Shown here: piece by piece, positions 18,661 to 27,826 of the stretch
How positions within the stretch are numbered: position 1 is the stretch's first letter
How the letters are laid out: each line of letters begins with the position of its first letter
Source of the DNA: an uncultured Flavobacteriaceae bacterium
Lineage (GTDB): Bacteria; Bacteroidota; Bacteroidia; Flavobacteriales; Flavobacteriaceae
Direction of reading: 5' to 3'
DNA length: 64,000 nucleotides
Assembly (NCBI GenBank): GCA_938011315.1
Contig: CALLUG010000001.1
Span: 1 to 64,000 of the forward strand
Notes under the pieces: generated by a model
What the model was told of the DNA's origin: nothing
Seen by the model: the letters and a program-made list of their open reading frames with translations, nothing else
Databases searched by the model: none
Translations under genes and position numbers: made by a program

Positions 18661-20559
18661 TTAATAAGCTCTTTCATTTTTGCCTTCATAAAAATTTATA
18701 AAAGCTCTATTAACAACTCTATTGCCACCATGGGTTGGGTAATTTCCTGTAAAATACCAATCGCCCAAATTTTTAGGACAGGCCTTATGTAAATTATCGA
18801 CCGACTGAAAAATTATTTTAACCTCTGCCTTAATGCTTGTATCACTTAATAAGTGAGAAATTTTATCAGAAATTTGCTCATCAGTAAAATTAGCATAAAT
18901 TTCTTTTACAAAATTTTGAACCTTATCGTCCTTTAATTCTGTTTGTGCTTTGCATTTTTTGTATACCTCTTCAACTATACCATAATTATTAGTGTCTTTT
19001 AATAAAGCTAAAGCAGCCCTAAAAGCGACTAAACTCTCTAGGCGAGCCATATCGATACCGTAGCAATCGGGGTATCTTATTTGTGGCGCCGACGATACAA
19101 CAACAATCTTTTTGGGGTTTAAGCGGTCCATCATTTTAAGGATGCTCTTTTTTAAGGTGGTGCCCCTAACAATACTATCGTCTATAATGACAAGGTTGTC
19201 TGTAGGCTTTATTACACCATAAGTAACATCGTACACGTGTGCTACTAAGTCGTCTCTACTGCTGTCTTCTGTAATAAATGTTCTTAGTTTAGCGTCCTTA
19301 ATGGCTATCTTTTCTATCCTTGGTCTAGTCGATAAGATTTCGGTAACTCTACTCGAGGACAATTCACCTTTTCCTTTTAGGATTTCTGCGGTTTTTTGCT
19401 CATTAAGTAATGCCTCAACCGTTTCAATCATTCCAAAAAAGGAAGTTTCTGCAGTATTAGGAATGTATGAAAACACTGAATTTTCAATATCATTATTTAT
19501 AGACGCCATTACTTTTGGCATAATTAGCTTACCAAGTAGTTTTCGTTCTTTATAAATTTCGGCATCACTTCCTCTAGAGAAATAAATGCGTTCAAAAGAA
19601 CAGGCTTTTCTTGGTAGCGAATCGAGTATTTGTTTAATTTGTACTTGTCCTGCTTTTTTAATAATTATGGCGTGCCCTGGGGTTAGCTCCATAACATCGT
19701 TATAATCTACATTAAAGACAGTTTGTATAACAGGGCGCTCTGAGGCTACAACAACAACTTCATCATCTTTATAATAGTAAGCGGGTCTTATGCCTGCTGG
19801 ATCACGAAGTACAAAGGCATCTCCATGCCCCATAAGTCCTGCCATAGCATAACCTCCATCCCAATTTTTTGCTGCTCTTTTTAAAATTTTTGCAATTTTA
19901 AGGCGCTCTGCAATATGTGGTGACGCTTGTTCCTTAGTATACCCTTCTTTTTTTAAATCTTTATAAATTTTTGATACGGCATCGTCTAAGAAATGTCCTA
20001 TTTTTTCCATTATAGTAATAGTGTCCGTATATTCTTTGGGGTGTTGCCCTAGTTCAATAAGGTTAGCAAAAAGTTCTTTAACATTAGTCATATTAAAGTT
20101 TCCTGCCATAATTAAATTCCTGTGCATCCAGTTGTTTTGTCTTAAAAAAGGATGGACACTTTCCACACTGTTTTTGCCAAAAGTACCATAACGAACGTGT
20201 CCTAAAAACAACTCTCCTAAATATGGTATGTGTTCTTTTTGTAGAGCTACATTATCTGTGTATTCGGGATACTTGGTTAACTCGGTATTAATACGATCGT
20301 TAATTTTTGAAAAAATATCTTGAATAGGTTGTTGCTCAACAGAGCGTATTCTACTTATATAGCGCTGCCCTGGTTTGGTATCTAGTTTTATGCTTGCAAA
20401 CCCAGCACCGTCCTGCCCACGGTTGTGCTGTTTTTCCATTAGGAGATACATTTTATTTACACCATAAAAAGCACTTCCATATTTTTTTTTATAAAATTCT
20501 AACGGTTTTAGGAGTCTAACAAGTGCAATTCCACACTCATGTTTTAAAGCATCACTCAT
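18661..20559 (-). CDS. Amidophosphoribosyltransferase-like protein (long PurF paralogue)
   Basis: A 632-aa protein with an N-terminal class II glutamine amidotransferase domain and a C-terminal phosphoribosyltransferase domain, the layout of PurF, which makes phosphoribosylamine from PRPP and glutamine. Seen here: candidate nucleophile Cys9 in HECGIAL, HNRGQDGAG (about 46), GHVRYGTFG (about 118), RDPAGIRP (about 255) and the PRPP loop VIIDDSIVRGTT (about 455). It is about 125 residues longer than usual PurF, and the usual HNGN oxyanion stretch reads AGNFNMTN. Eight residues precede the cysteine and would need removal if it is an N-terminal nucleophile enzyme. purN lies in the same minus-strand block. 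Probably a paralogue of standard PurF; the exact role is unproven. Confidence 0.82.
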   Translation of the reverse strand: MSDALKHECGIALVRLLKPLEFYKKKYGSAFYGVNKMYLLMEKQHNRGQDGAGFASIKLDTKPGQRYISRIRSVEQQPIQDIFSKINDRINTELTKYPEYTDNVALQKEHIPYLGELFLGHVRYGTFGKNSVESVHPFLRQNNWMHRNLIMAGNFNMTNVKELFANLIELGQHPKEYTDTITIMEKIGHFLDDAVSKIYKDLKKEGYTKEQASPHIAERLKIAKILKRAAKNWDGGYAMAGLMGHGDAFVLRDPAGIRPAYYYKDDEVVVVASERPVIQTVFNVDYNDVMELTPGHAIIIKKAGQVQIKQILDSLPRKACSFERIYFSRGSDAEIYKERKLLGKLIMPKVMASINNDIENSVFSYIPNTAETSFFGMIETVEALLNEQKTAEILKGKGELSSSRVTEILSTRPRIEKIAIKDAKLRTFITEDSSRDDLVAHVYDVTYGVIKPTDNLVIIDDSIVRGTTLKKSILKMMDRLNPKKIVVVSSAPQIRYPDCYGIDMARLESLVAFRAALALLKDTNNYGIVEEVYKKCKAQTELKDDKVQNFVKEIYANFTDEQISDKISHLLSDTSIKAEVKIIFQSVDNLHKACPKNLGDWYFTGNYPTHGGNRVVNRAFINFYEGKNERAY

Positions 20560-20667
20560 TTGTTCGTGTTGTTATGTATTTATAAATTAAAAACACAGTC
20601 TTATTATTGAGCATGTTTTTTATGATAATGTTTTGCCTGTATGTTATTTGTCTTTCTAATAGCGATG

Positions 20668-20675
20668 CAAATGTA
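20668..20675 (-). promoter_or_regulatory. -7 element upstream of purF-like gene
   Basis: On the minus strand TACATTTG matches TANNTTTG, about 108 bases before the ATG at 20559. It lies just beyond the pfkB stop at 20680, so the purF-like gene can be transcribed separately from pfkB. Confidence 0.4.
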
Positions 20676-20679
20676 TTAT

Positions 20680-21609
20680 CTATTTATCTAAAATAATTTC
20701 AAATTGTGTTAATTCTTTAAATTGGAGTAAGCGTTTTCTAACGGCTTCGCTTGTGAGTTGTTGCATTTGCTCTGTTCCAAACTTTTGCACACAAAATGAT
20801 GCTAGCGTTGACCCATAAACGACTGCTTTTTTCATATTCTCGAAAGAAAAATCGCCCGTTTTAGCAAGATAACCTGCAAAACCTCCTGCAAAAGTGTCTC
20901 CTGCTCCTGTTGGGTCAAAAACGTCTTCTAGTGGTAAGGCGGGGGCATAAAACACATTGTCATTATGAAATAATAATGCGCCATGCTCTCCTTTTTTAAT
21001 CACAACATACTTTGGCCCCATAGCATGTATTTTTTTTGCTGCAGTAACTAAAGCATATTCGCCAGTAAGTTGTCTAGCTTCCTCATCGTTAATGGTAATA
21101 ACATCTACGTTTTTAATTACGGCTAATAAATCTTTTAAAGCGATATCCATCCAAAAATTCATAGTATCCAAAATACTGAGCTTTGGTTTTTTGTGCATTT
21201 GGTCTAAGACACTTTGTTGCACTAAGGGATGTAAGTTTCCTAGCATTACGATTTCGGCATCTTTATAATGTTTAGGAACAACAGGACTAAAATGCTCTAA
21301 TACATTAAGCTCTGTAACTAGGGTGTCGCGAGTATTCATGTCATTATGATATTTTCCGCTCCAAAAAAAGGTTTTCCCTTCTTTTACTACTTCTAAATTT
21401 GAGATATCAATATTTTTATTCGCTAACAAATCTAGATAGCTCTGAGGAAAGTCACCTCCTACTACAGAGACTATAGCGGCATCAACATTAAATTGCGAAG
21501 TTGCTAAACCTATATAGGTTGCTGCGCCGCCTAGTATTTTGTCTGTTTTACCAAATGGTGTCTCTATGGCATCAAACGCAACGGTGCCTACAATAACGAG
21601 TTTATTCAT
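20680..21609 (-). CDS. PfkB-family sugar/nucleoside kinase
   Basis: A 309-aa ribokinase-superfamily kinase. It starts MNKLVIVGTVAFDAIETPFG, has the glycine-rich GGAATYIGLATSQF near residue 28, and the family-2 signature DPTGAGDTFAGGFAGY near 232-247, which holds the catalytic aspartate. The substrate cannot be deduced: ribokinase, adenosine kinase and fructokinase relatives share these motifs. Its place beside purF-like and purN genes hints at a nucleoside or ribose substrate, which is inference. The next gene upstream, RNase H, ends 76 bases away. Confidence 0.88.
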   Translation of the reverse strand: MNKLVIVGTVAFDAIETPFGKTDKILGGAATYIGLATSQFNVDAAIVSVVGGDFPQSYLDLLANKNIDISNLEVVKEGKTFFWSGKYHNDMNTRDTLVTELNVLEHFSPVVPKHYKDAEIVMLGNLHPLVQQSVLDQMHKKPKLSILDTMNFWMDIALKDLLAVIKNVDVITINDEEARQLTGEYALVTAAKKIHAMGPKYVVIKKGEHGALLFHNDNVFYAPALPLEDVFDPTGAGDTFAGGFAGYLAKTGDFSFENMKKAVVYGSTLASFCVQKFGTEQMQQLTSEAVRKRLLQFKELTQFEIILDK

Positions 21610-21685
21610 GACTAAAGTATTTTTGCGTAAAGATACGTAGGATTAATCATAAATAAGTCAAGGTTTTGTTTATAACGTGCAAGAA

Positions 21686-22327
21686 TTATTTTCGTCCAAA
21701 ATCTGCAGGAATTTCTCCCCAGGCTTTGGTTTCCCATTTCACTATAGTTGTTGTATAATCGTTTTTTTTAAGCCAAAGGACTGCTCTATCTACCAAATCA
21801 AAAACAGGCTTATTGCGTTCATTTCGTTTTAGCTTGGAGTTACATTTCTTGTTACGTATCCAGCTCATAGCTGTTTTAGAGTCTGTATATAATATATATT
21901 TACTATTATTTTGTTTTAAAAAAGCCAAACCGTGTACTAATGCTAAAAACTCTCCTATATTATTTGTTGCATCTTTAAAGGGGCCTTGTATAAATAATTG
22001 TTTTTTAGTTTTTGTGTCTACACCTCTATATTCCATATTGCCCGGATTACCACTAGAAGCAGCGTCTACACAAATAGAGTTATAGTTAGGCTGTCCTATG
22101 GCTTTGAGTTGCAAAGGGCTTAACTCACTGGCGAATGATTTGTTTTGCCCGATGTGTGTTTTGTAATCGTCTTTAAACGCCTGTTTTGCAGTAATAAATG
22201 TAGGGAATGACTTAAATAATGCCCCTTCAAAGTTGTTAATTTGTGCTTTGCACTCGTCCCAAGATTCAAAAACACCAACCTTATGGCCTTTCCAAACGGT
22301 GTAATATTTCTTTTTCTTTTTAGACAC
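21686..22327 (-). CDS. Ribonuclease H with N-terminal viroplasmin domain
   Basis: A 213-aa protein. Residues 6-50 (YYTVWKGHKVGVFESWDECKAQI) are the viroplasmin/caulimovirus domain that binds RNA-DNA hybrids. The C-terminal RNase H fold begins near 80 with CVDAASSGNPG and has the acidic residues in GEFLALVHGL and LYTDSKTAMSW. It would remove RNA from hybrids. The start codon is GTG. It lies 17 bases after purN and probably shares its transcript. Confidence 0.9.
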   Translation of the reverse strand: MSKKKKKYYTVWKGHKVGVFESWDECKAQINNFEGALFKSFPTFITAKQAFKDDYKTHIGQNKSFASELSPLQLKAIGQPNYNSICVDAASSGNPGNMEYRGVDTKTKKQLFIQGPFKDATNNIGEFLALVHGLAFLKQNNSKYILYTDSKTAMSWIRNKKCNSKLKRNERNKPVFDLVDRAVLWLKKNDYTTTIVKWETKAWGEIPADFGRK

Positions 22328-22344
22328 TTTGTTTCGTATGAATT

Positions 22345-22911
22345 TTATTCCGTTAGTAATTTGTTAACCACTTGTGGGAAATACATCATTTCTAAATGGT
22401 GAACTTTTTTGGCAATATCTTCGGCAGAATCTGACGGTTTTACATCACATTTTGCCTGAAAAATAATAGTGCCTTCATCATAATGTTCGTTTACATAATG
22501 AATTGTAATCCCTGTTTCAGTTTCTTTTTCAGAAATAACAGCTTTATGTACATGCATACCGTACATTCCTTTTCCTCCAAATTTTGGGAGTAGAGCTGGA
22601 TGCAAATTAATTACCTTATTAGGAAATGCCTTCAATATATTTTGAGGGAATTTCCATAAAAATCCAGCAAGAATAATTAAGTCTGGTTGTGCTATTTTTA
22701 AAATATTAAAAACATCTTCGGTGTTTTCAAAAGCCACCTTGTTAAACGACAAAGCACTAACGTTCAAATTTTTACATCGCTCTAATATGTTTGCTTTAGG
22801 ATTATTTGTTAGCACTTGAGTAATAGAAATAGTAGGGTTATCACGAAAAAAAGTAATTAAATTTTCGGCGTTAGACCCATTTCCAGAGGCAAAAATAACA
22901 ATACGTTTCAT
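22345..22911 (-). CDS. purN: Phosphoribosylglycinamide formyltransferase
   Basis: A 188-aa folate-dependent GAR transformylase, the third step of purine synthesis. It has the N-terminal loop FASGNGSNAENLI (about 7-19), the catalytic region NLHPALLPKFGGKGMYG (about 103-119) and the conserved HYDEGTIIF (about 142). Length is typical. It is the first gene of the minus-strand block purN-rnh-pfkB-purF-like and diverges from acpP. Confidence 0.95.
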   Translation of the reverse strand: MKRIVIFASGNGSNAENLITFFRDNPTISITQVLTNNPKANILERCKNLNVSALSFNKVAFENTEDVFNILKIAQPDLIILAGFLWKFPQNILKAFPNKVINLHPALLPKFGGKGMYGMHVHKAVISEKETETGITIHYVNEHYDEGTIIFQAKCDVKPSDSAEDIAKKVHHLEMMYFPQVVNKLLTE

Positions 22912-22961
22912 GTGTTGTTTAGACTATAGCGTATGGTTGTAAAACCACACTAATTTGTAAA

Positions 22962-22969
22962 CAAATATA
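22962..22969 (-). promoter_or_regulatory. -7 element of purN promoter
   Basis: On the minus strand TATATTTG matches TANNTTTG, about 50 bases before the purN ATG. The 182-bp region is shared with the divergent acpP promoter. No clear -33 box is seen. Confidence 0.45.
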
Positions 22970-23032
22970 GAAGAAAAGGACTACTTATATTTGAAATTAT
23001 GCAAATTAAAATCACATTTTTACTCTAAAAGC

Positions 23033-23061
23033 TTGATTTAAAATAAAGTTTTTTATTTTTG
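23033..23061 (+). promoter_or_regulatory. Promoter of acpP operon
   Basis: TTG at 23033-23035, an 18-base spacer and TATTTTTG at 23054-23061, then 32 bases to the acpP ATG. It likely drives acpP-fabF and, in part, rnc. Confidence 0.65.
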
Positions 23062-23093
23062 CTGCCTAAACTTAAAATTAAAATTGAATTATT

Positions 23094-23327
23094 ATGTCAG
23101 ACATTGCATCAAGAGTAAAAGCGATTATCGTAGATAAACTAGGCGTTGACGAAAACGAAGTTGTATCAGAAGCGAGTTTTACTAACGACCTAGGAGCAGA
23201 CTCATTAGACACGGTAGAATTAATAATGGAATTTGAAAAGGAATTTGATATTCAAATCCCAGACGATCAAGCTGAAAATATTGCAACAGTAGGTCAAGCA
23301 ACGTCTTATATTGAAGACGCAAAATAA
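23094..23327 (+). CDS. acpP: Acyl carrier protein
   Basis: A 77-aa acidic carrier of growing fatty acyl chains. The motif [16 protein letters not shown] at about 34-49 contains the serine that receives the phosphopantetheine arm. The start [18 protein letters not shown] and the end [10 protein letters not shown] are typical. fabF follows after 13 bases, the usual partner order. Confidence 0.98.
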   Translation: MSDIASRVKAIIVDKLGVDENEVVSEASFTNDLGADSLDTVELIMEFEKEFDIQIPDDQAENIATVGQATSYIEDAK

Positions 23328-23340
23328 GTAAATTAACGTT

Positions 23341-24591
23341 ATGGAACTTAAGCGCGTAGTAGTTACAGGCCTTGGAGCTTTAACACCAATTGGAAACACC
23401 ATTGAAGAGTATTGGGATGGTCTTGTTAATGGTAAAAGCGGAGCTGCGCCTATAACTTATTTTAATACCGAAAAGTTCAAAACTAAATTCGCTTGCGAAT
23501 TAAAAAACTTCAATGCGACCGACTTTTTTAATAGAAAAGACGCGCGCAAAATGGATAAGTTTACACAATATGCCATGGTCGCCTCAGATGAAGCGATACT
23601 GGACTCTAAATTAGATCTAGACAGCATCGACAAATTGCGCGTAGGCGTTATTTGGGGTGCAGGTATTGGTGGTATTGAAACTTTCCAACAAGAAGTATTA
23701 AACTTTGCTCAAGGGGATGGAACTCCAAAGTTCAATCCCTTTTTTATTCCTAAAATGATTGCCGATATTGCTCCAGGTAATATCTCTATCAAAAACGGCT
23801 TTATGGGGCCTAACTATACTACGGTATCAGCTTGTGCCTCATCCGCAAATGCAATGGCAGATGCCTTAAACTACATACGTTTAGGCCATTGTGATGTTAT
23901 TGTAACAGGCGGAAGCGAAGCTGCAGTAACTATAGCAGGAATGGGAGGCTTTAATGCAATGCACGCACTATCAACACGAAATGACGATCCACAATCGGCA
24001 TCCAGACCATTTGATGCTAATCGAGATGGGTTTGTCCTTGGAGAAGGTGCTGGAGCATTAATATTAGAAGAGTATGAACATGCAAAAGCCCGTGGGGCAA
24101 AAATATATGCAGAGTTTGTAGGTGCAGGACTATCATCCGACGCACACCATATGACAGCGCCACACCCAGAGGGGATTGGCGTTATTGCTGTAATGAAAAA
24201 CTGTTTGCAAAATGCAGGGCTTAACCCCGAAGATGTTGATGCCATTAATACACACGGAACGTCTACACCACTAGGTGATGTAGCAGAACTAAAAGCAATA
24301 TCAAAAGTTTTTGACACTCATGTCAAAACCATGAATATTAACTCTACAAAATCTATGACAGGCCATTTACTAGGTGCGGCAGGTGCTATTGAAGCAATTT
24401 CTGCAATCCTATCGATGAAACATGGTATTGTACCCCCTACAATTAATCACAGTACGGTAGATAGTAATATAGATTCGCAGCTAAATTTAACCCTAAACAA
24501 AGCTCAAAAAAGAGATGTTAACGTGGTAATGAGTAATACTTTTGGCTTTGGTGGTCATAACGCTTGTGTATTATTTAAAAAAATAGACTAA
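23341..24591 (+). CDS. fabF: Beta-ketoacyl-ACP synthase II
   Basis: A 416-aa condensing enzyme that extends acyl-ACP with malonyl-ACP. The active-site triad is visible: Cys in TVSACASSANAM (about 164), His in NTHGTSTPLGD (about 303) and His in STKSMTGHLLGAAGA (about 340). The glycine-rich C-terminus NTFGFGGHNACVLF is typical. Only 7 bases separate it from rnc. Confidence 0.97.
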   Translation: MELKRVVVTGLGALTPIGNTIEEYWDGLVNGKSGAAPITYFNTEKFKTKFACELKNFNATDFFNRKDARKMDKFTQYAMVASDEAILDSKLDLDSIDKLRVGVIWGAGIGGIETFQQEVLNFAQGDGTPKFNPFFIPKMIADIAPGNISIKNGFMGPNYTTVSACASSANAMADALNYIRLGHCDVIVTGGSEAAVTIAGMGGFNAMHALSTRNDDPQSASRPFDANRDGFVLGEGAGALILEEYEHAKARGAKIYAEFVGAGLSSDAHHMTAPHPEGIGVIAVMKNCLQNAGLNPEDVDAINTHGTSTPLGDVAELKAISKVFDTHVKTMNINSTKSMTGHLLGAAGAIEAISAILSMKHGIVPPTINHSTVDSNIDSQLNLTLNKAQKRDVNVVMSNTFGFGGHNACVLFKKID

Positions 24592-24598
24592 ACCCCGA

Positions 24599-25342
24599 AT
24601 GAAATTCATTCGTAACATACTAAAAAATCCCCGCTCCAAAAAGGACGGGTTTTTTTTTACTGAATTAGAAAAAATCTTAGGCTTTAAGCCCAAGCAAAAA
24701 GCATATTACAGAAGGGCATTTACCCATCGTTCTATGAATAAAAAGAATGAGGACGGAATGCCTATAAATTACGAACGCTTGGAGTTTCTTGGTGATGCTA
24801 TGTTAAGCGCTATTATTGCAACTTACCTATTTAGTAAATCGCCACATGGTGATGAAGGTTATTTAACCAAAATGAGATCTAAAATAGTAAGTAGGTCGTA
24901 CCTAAATATGTTAGGACAAGAACTAAAGCTTGTTAACTTAGTACAAAGTAAAATCCCAAATAATAATTTTGGGGCTAATATTTATGGCAATTTGTTTGAA
25001 GCCCTAATAGGTGCTATTTATCTAGATCGTGGATATTTATATTGCGAAAAATTTGTATTTAAAACCCTAATTAAGCCTTATGTTAATATTGAAACTTTAG
25101 AAGGCAAAATAACTAGCTATAAAAGTTTACTCATTGAGTGGTGTCAAAAAGAAAAAAAAGCCCTACACTTTAACACTTATGAAGATACAGGTAATGACTC
25201 TATTAAACATTTTTCAGTAAAACTCGTCGTAGATAATAACGTAATTTCTAAAGGAAGGGACACTTCAAAAAAGAGAGCAGAGGAAAAGGCCTCAAAGCGA
25301 GCTTTTTTCGCCCTTCAAAAAGAAATAACGTCTTCTACATAA
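24599..25342 (+). CDS. rnc: Ribonuclease III
   Basis: A 247-aa double-strand RNA endonuclease. The catalytic signature is NYERLEFLGDAMLSAIIA (about 58-75), with the downstream acidic NLFEALIGAIYLD (about 136-148). A double-stranded RNA-binding domain fills the last 70 residues (KSLLIEWCQKEKKALHFN to KRAEEKASKRAFFAL). It is cotranscribed with acpP and fabF by spacing. A terminator-like hairpin with nine T lies within codons 11-20, which may cut its expression. Confidence 0.95.
   Translation: MKFIRNILKNPRSKKDGFFFTELEKILGFKPKQKAYYRRAFTHRSMNKKNEDGMPINYERLEFLGDAMLSAIIATYLFSKSPHGDEGYLTKMRSKIVSRSYLNMLGQELKLVNLVQSKIPNNNFGANIYGNLFEALIGAIYLDRGYLYCEKFVFKTLIKPYVNIETLEGKITSYKSLLIEWCQKEKKALHFNTYEDTGNDSIKHFSVKLVVDNNVISKGRDTSKKRAEEKASKRAFFALQKEITSST
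24629..24658 (+). terminator. Terminator-like hairpin inside the start of rnc
   Basis: CCCGCTCC and GGACGGG pair over 7 bp with one bulged C around an AAAAA loop, followed directly by nine T (the codons ttt ttt ttt). It has the form of a Rho-independent terminator and is GC-rich compared with its surroundings. It is inside the coding frame (peptide NPRSKKDGFFF), so it would act as an attenuator between acpP-fabF and the rest of rnc. Function is not proven. Confidence 0.5.
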
Positions 25343-25774
25343 TAACCGGTATGTAGCTGTTGTGACTAATTATAGAATAATATAGAAAAAACAAATAAAA
25401 GACTATTTAAGGACTATAAGAAAACAGCTAAGGAAATTATTTTACCTTTACTATCCATAATGAGAGAAAATTATTTTTTTTAGGTAAAATTAAGTAGTTA
25501 AATCTAGCTGGAAAACATTTAAATACCAATCAATAAATGTTTTCGACAAAGTTTTTAAATTAGATATTAATTTAGAGTCCGCATTCGATTACATTTGAAT
25601 CTACTCAGAACTGCAAACATCAGTGCTAAATTGAAAATTAACGTATATTAACCCGTAACAGAGGTCATATGAAACCGTTTTAATAACAATACATAAAAAG
25701 GGTAAAGAAATACAAACGAGTAATGATTATTATCCTTAATAGACTATATTTACATTTCAGAAGCTTTTGTTTTT
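25343..25774. other. 432-bp gap between rnc and the IPExxxVDY gene
   Basis: No ORF of note and no dispersed repeat. The one structured element is a hairpin at 25511-25544: GAAAACATTTA and TAAATGTTTTC form a perfect 11-bp stem with a 12-base loop, without a T-run. In flavobacteria the two flanking genes are usually closer, so this gap is larger than I expect. A partial match to a repeat end (AATAACCGGTAT) near 25341 is too short to count as a copy. Confidence 0.5.
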
Positions 25775-26251
25775 ATGCATAAACTAATTGTAGATGACTT
25801 TTTAGACAGCGATTATGTGCTCTTTGCGATACATACATCTCTAATAGATTATCGTCTTGCTTATCTTTTAAATTGCTGTTTGAATATAAATTTAAAACGT
25901 AGACCTAAAGATTTAGACTTTAAGTACATACAAATGTCTTATCCTATTTTTGAATGGAAAGATTTGGAGCAGTTAAAAACTTGGAATTTAGTATCTAATA
26001 TCTGTATAAAAGAAGAAGAGAGCATAATTAGTACAGGCTCGTTATTTAATAATACGACTAAACTTATAAAAAAACACACTCTAATTCCAGAGTTTAAAAC
26101 AGCAAATTTTTTATTAAAAATGAGCAGTAACTGTAACGTTATTAACCCAAAAACGATTATGGCTAACATCCAAAAAATAGTACAAATAGCCCTTGTGTAT
26201 CCTATAGACCTGAATCAAATAAAATCGAAAACCAACCTAATTTTTAATTAA
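25775..26251 (+). CDS. IPExxxVDY family protein
   Basis: A 158-aa protein of unknown function that in flavobacteria sits between rnc and pyk, as here. The start MHKLIVDDFLDSDYVLFAIHTSLIDYRLAYLLN fits the family. The naming motif is off: the corresponding place near residue 109 reads IPEFKTANF instead of IPExxxVDY. The stop TAA shares its last A with the pyk ATG, so the two are coupled in translation. No signal peptide or membrane segment is seen. Confidence 0.8.
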   Translation: MHKLIVDDFLDSDYVLFAIHTSLIDYRLAYLLNCCLNINLKRRPKDLDFKYIQMSYPIFEWKDLEQLKTWNLVSNICIKEEESIISTGSLFNNTTKLIKKHTLIPEFKTANFLLKMSSNCNVINPKTIMANIQKIVQIALVYPIDLNQIKSKTNLIFN

Positions 26252-27705
26252 TGCCATTAAAACGAAAAAAAACCAAAATAGTCGCTACTCTAGGACCATC
26301 TACAAACAAAAAAGAAGTCCTAAAGGCAATGATAGAGGAAGGCGTAAACGTATTTCGCATTAACTTTTCTCATGCTAATTATGACGATGTAAAGCAGCGC
26401 ATTGAAACAATAAGAACCCTAAATAAGGAACTAGACTGCAACGTATCTATATTAGCAGATTTACAAGGGCCAAAACTTAGAGTAGGAGTTATGGATCACG
26501 ACGTTGTGGTTAATCCTAATGATGAAATTACTTTTGTAACAGGAAAAGAATTTAAAGGAAATAAGGAGCGGATTTACATGAACTACGATAATTTTCCTAG
26601 AGATGTAAAACCAGGAGAACGCATTCTATTAGACGATGGTAAGTTAGCCTTTGAAGTACTTAAAACAGACAAAAAAGCAAAAGTTTTAGCTAGAGTAATA
26701 CAAGGAGGACCACTAAAGTCTAAAAAAGGCGTTAACCTCCCAAACACAAACATCTCGCAACCAGCATTAACTAAAAAAGATATACAAGATGCCATATTTG
26801 CTATTAAACAAAAAGTAGATTGGCTCGCTTTATCATTTGTACGCCACGCAGACGATTTAAAATTACTACAAAAGCTAATTAACGAGCATAGTGATCATAA
26901 AATTCCCATTATTGCAAAAATTGAAAAACCAGAAGCTGTTGAAAATATAGATAAAATAGTAGCTTACTGCGATGCATTAATGGTTGCTAGAGGCGATTTG
27001 GGTGTTGAAATTCCTGCAGAAGAAGTACCTTTAATTCAAAAACAACTTGTACTAAGAGCCAAAAAGGCACGAATCCCTGTCATTATAGCGACACAAATGA
27101 TGGAAACCATGATTACCAGCTTAACCCCTACTAGAGCAGAAGTAAATGATGTCGCTAACTCTGTTATGGATGGCGCAGATGCTGTAATGCTTTCTGGAGA
27201 AACCTCTGTAGGGAAGTACCCTGTACAGGTTATTAGGCAAATGGCAAATATTATTCGTAGTGTTGAAGATTCGCCACTAATTCAGGTGCCACATTTACCC
27301 CCTCATATTCGTACCAATAGATATATTACAAAATCTATTTGTTATCATGCTGCACATATGGCTAACGAAATTGATGCTCAAGCAATCTCTACACTAACTA
27401 ATAGCGGCTACACTGCCTTTCAAATTTCGGCATGGCGACCATCGGCAAATATTTTGGTCTTTACGTCCAATAAACGAATTCTTACGCAGCTTAATTTGTT
27501 ATGGGGTGTTACTGCATTTTTTTACGATAAATTTGTAAGTACAGACGAAACTATTGATGACGTTAACAAAATTGCTTGTGAAAAAGGGTACCTAAAAGAA
27601 GGCGATATGCTAATTAGCCTTGCTGCAATGCCTATTCAAGATAAAGGAATGGTAAATACCTTGCGAGTTACAGAAATTGAGCAATGCAACTTTACAGTGA
27701 GTTAG
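26251..27705 (+). CDS. pyk: Pyruvate kinase
   Basis: A 484-aa glycolytic enzyme that makes ATP and pyruvate from phosphoenolpyruvate. Visible are the N-terminal KIVATLGPSTNKKE, the substrate/metal segment IIAKIEKPEAVENIDKI (about 215-231, with the signature lysine) and MVARGDLGVEIP (about 244-255), plus the C-terminal regulatory domain from about 350. It overlaps the IPExxxVDY gene by one base. A strong palindromic terminator follows. Confidence 0.97.
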   Translation: MPLKRKKTKIVATLGPSTNKKEVLKAMIEEGVNVFRINFSHANYDDVKQRIETIRTLNKELDCNVSILADLQGPKLRVGVMDHDVVVNPNDEITFVTGKEFKGNKERIYMNYDNFPRDVKPGERILLDDGKLAFEVLKTDKKAKVLARVIQGGPLKSKKGVNLPNTNISQPALTKKDIQDAIFAIKQKVDWLALSFVRHADDLKLLQKLINEHSDHKIPIIAKIEKPEAVENIDKIVAYCDALMVARGDLGVEIPAEEVPLIQKQLVLRAKKARIPVIIATQMMETMITSLTPTRAEVNDVANSVMDGADAVMLSGETSVGKYPVQVIRQMANIIRSVEDSPLIQVPHLPPHIRTNRYITKSICYHAAHMANEIDAQAISTLTNSGYTAFQISAWRPSANILVFTSNKRILTQLNLLWGVTAFFYDKFVSTDETIDDVNKIACEKGYLKEGDMLISLAAMPIQDKGMVNTLRVTEIEQCNFTVS

Positions 27706-27733
27706 TACAATTAGAGTTTAATGGCATAAAAAA

Positions 27734-27766
27734 GCCACTTGAAAACTAGTTTTCAAGTGGCTTTTT
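27734..27766. terminator. Bidirectional terminator between pyk and DUF3078 gene
   Basis: GCCACTTGAAAA and TTTTCAAGTGGC form a perfect 12-bp stem around CTAG, with A-rich bases before and five T after. It should end transcripts from both convergent genes. Confidence 0.88.
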
Positions 27767-27826
27767 AGACTAAAAAATTATATAAATGTAATCCGTTTTT
27801 TTTGGTTGGGTATGGCTATAATTTTA

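Noticed and set aside
25341-25352. Possible fourth copy of the ATACCAATT repeat (AATAACCGGTAT)
   Set aside because: Only about 12 bases match the end of copy 3; the core blocks are absent on both sides.
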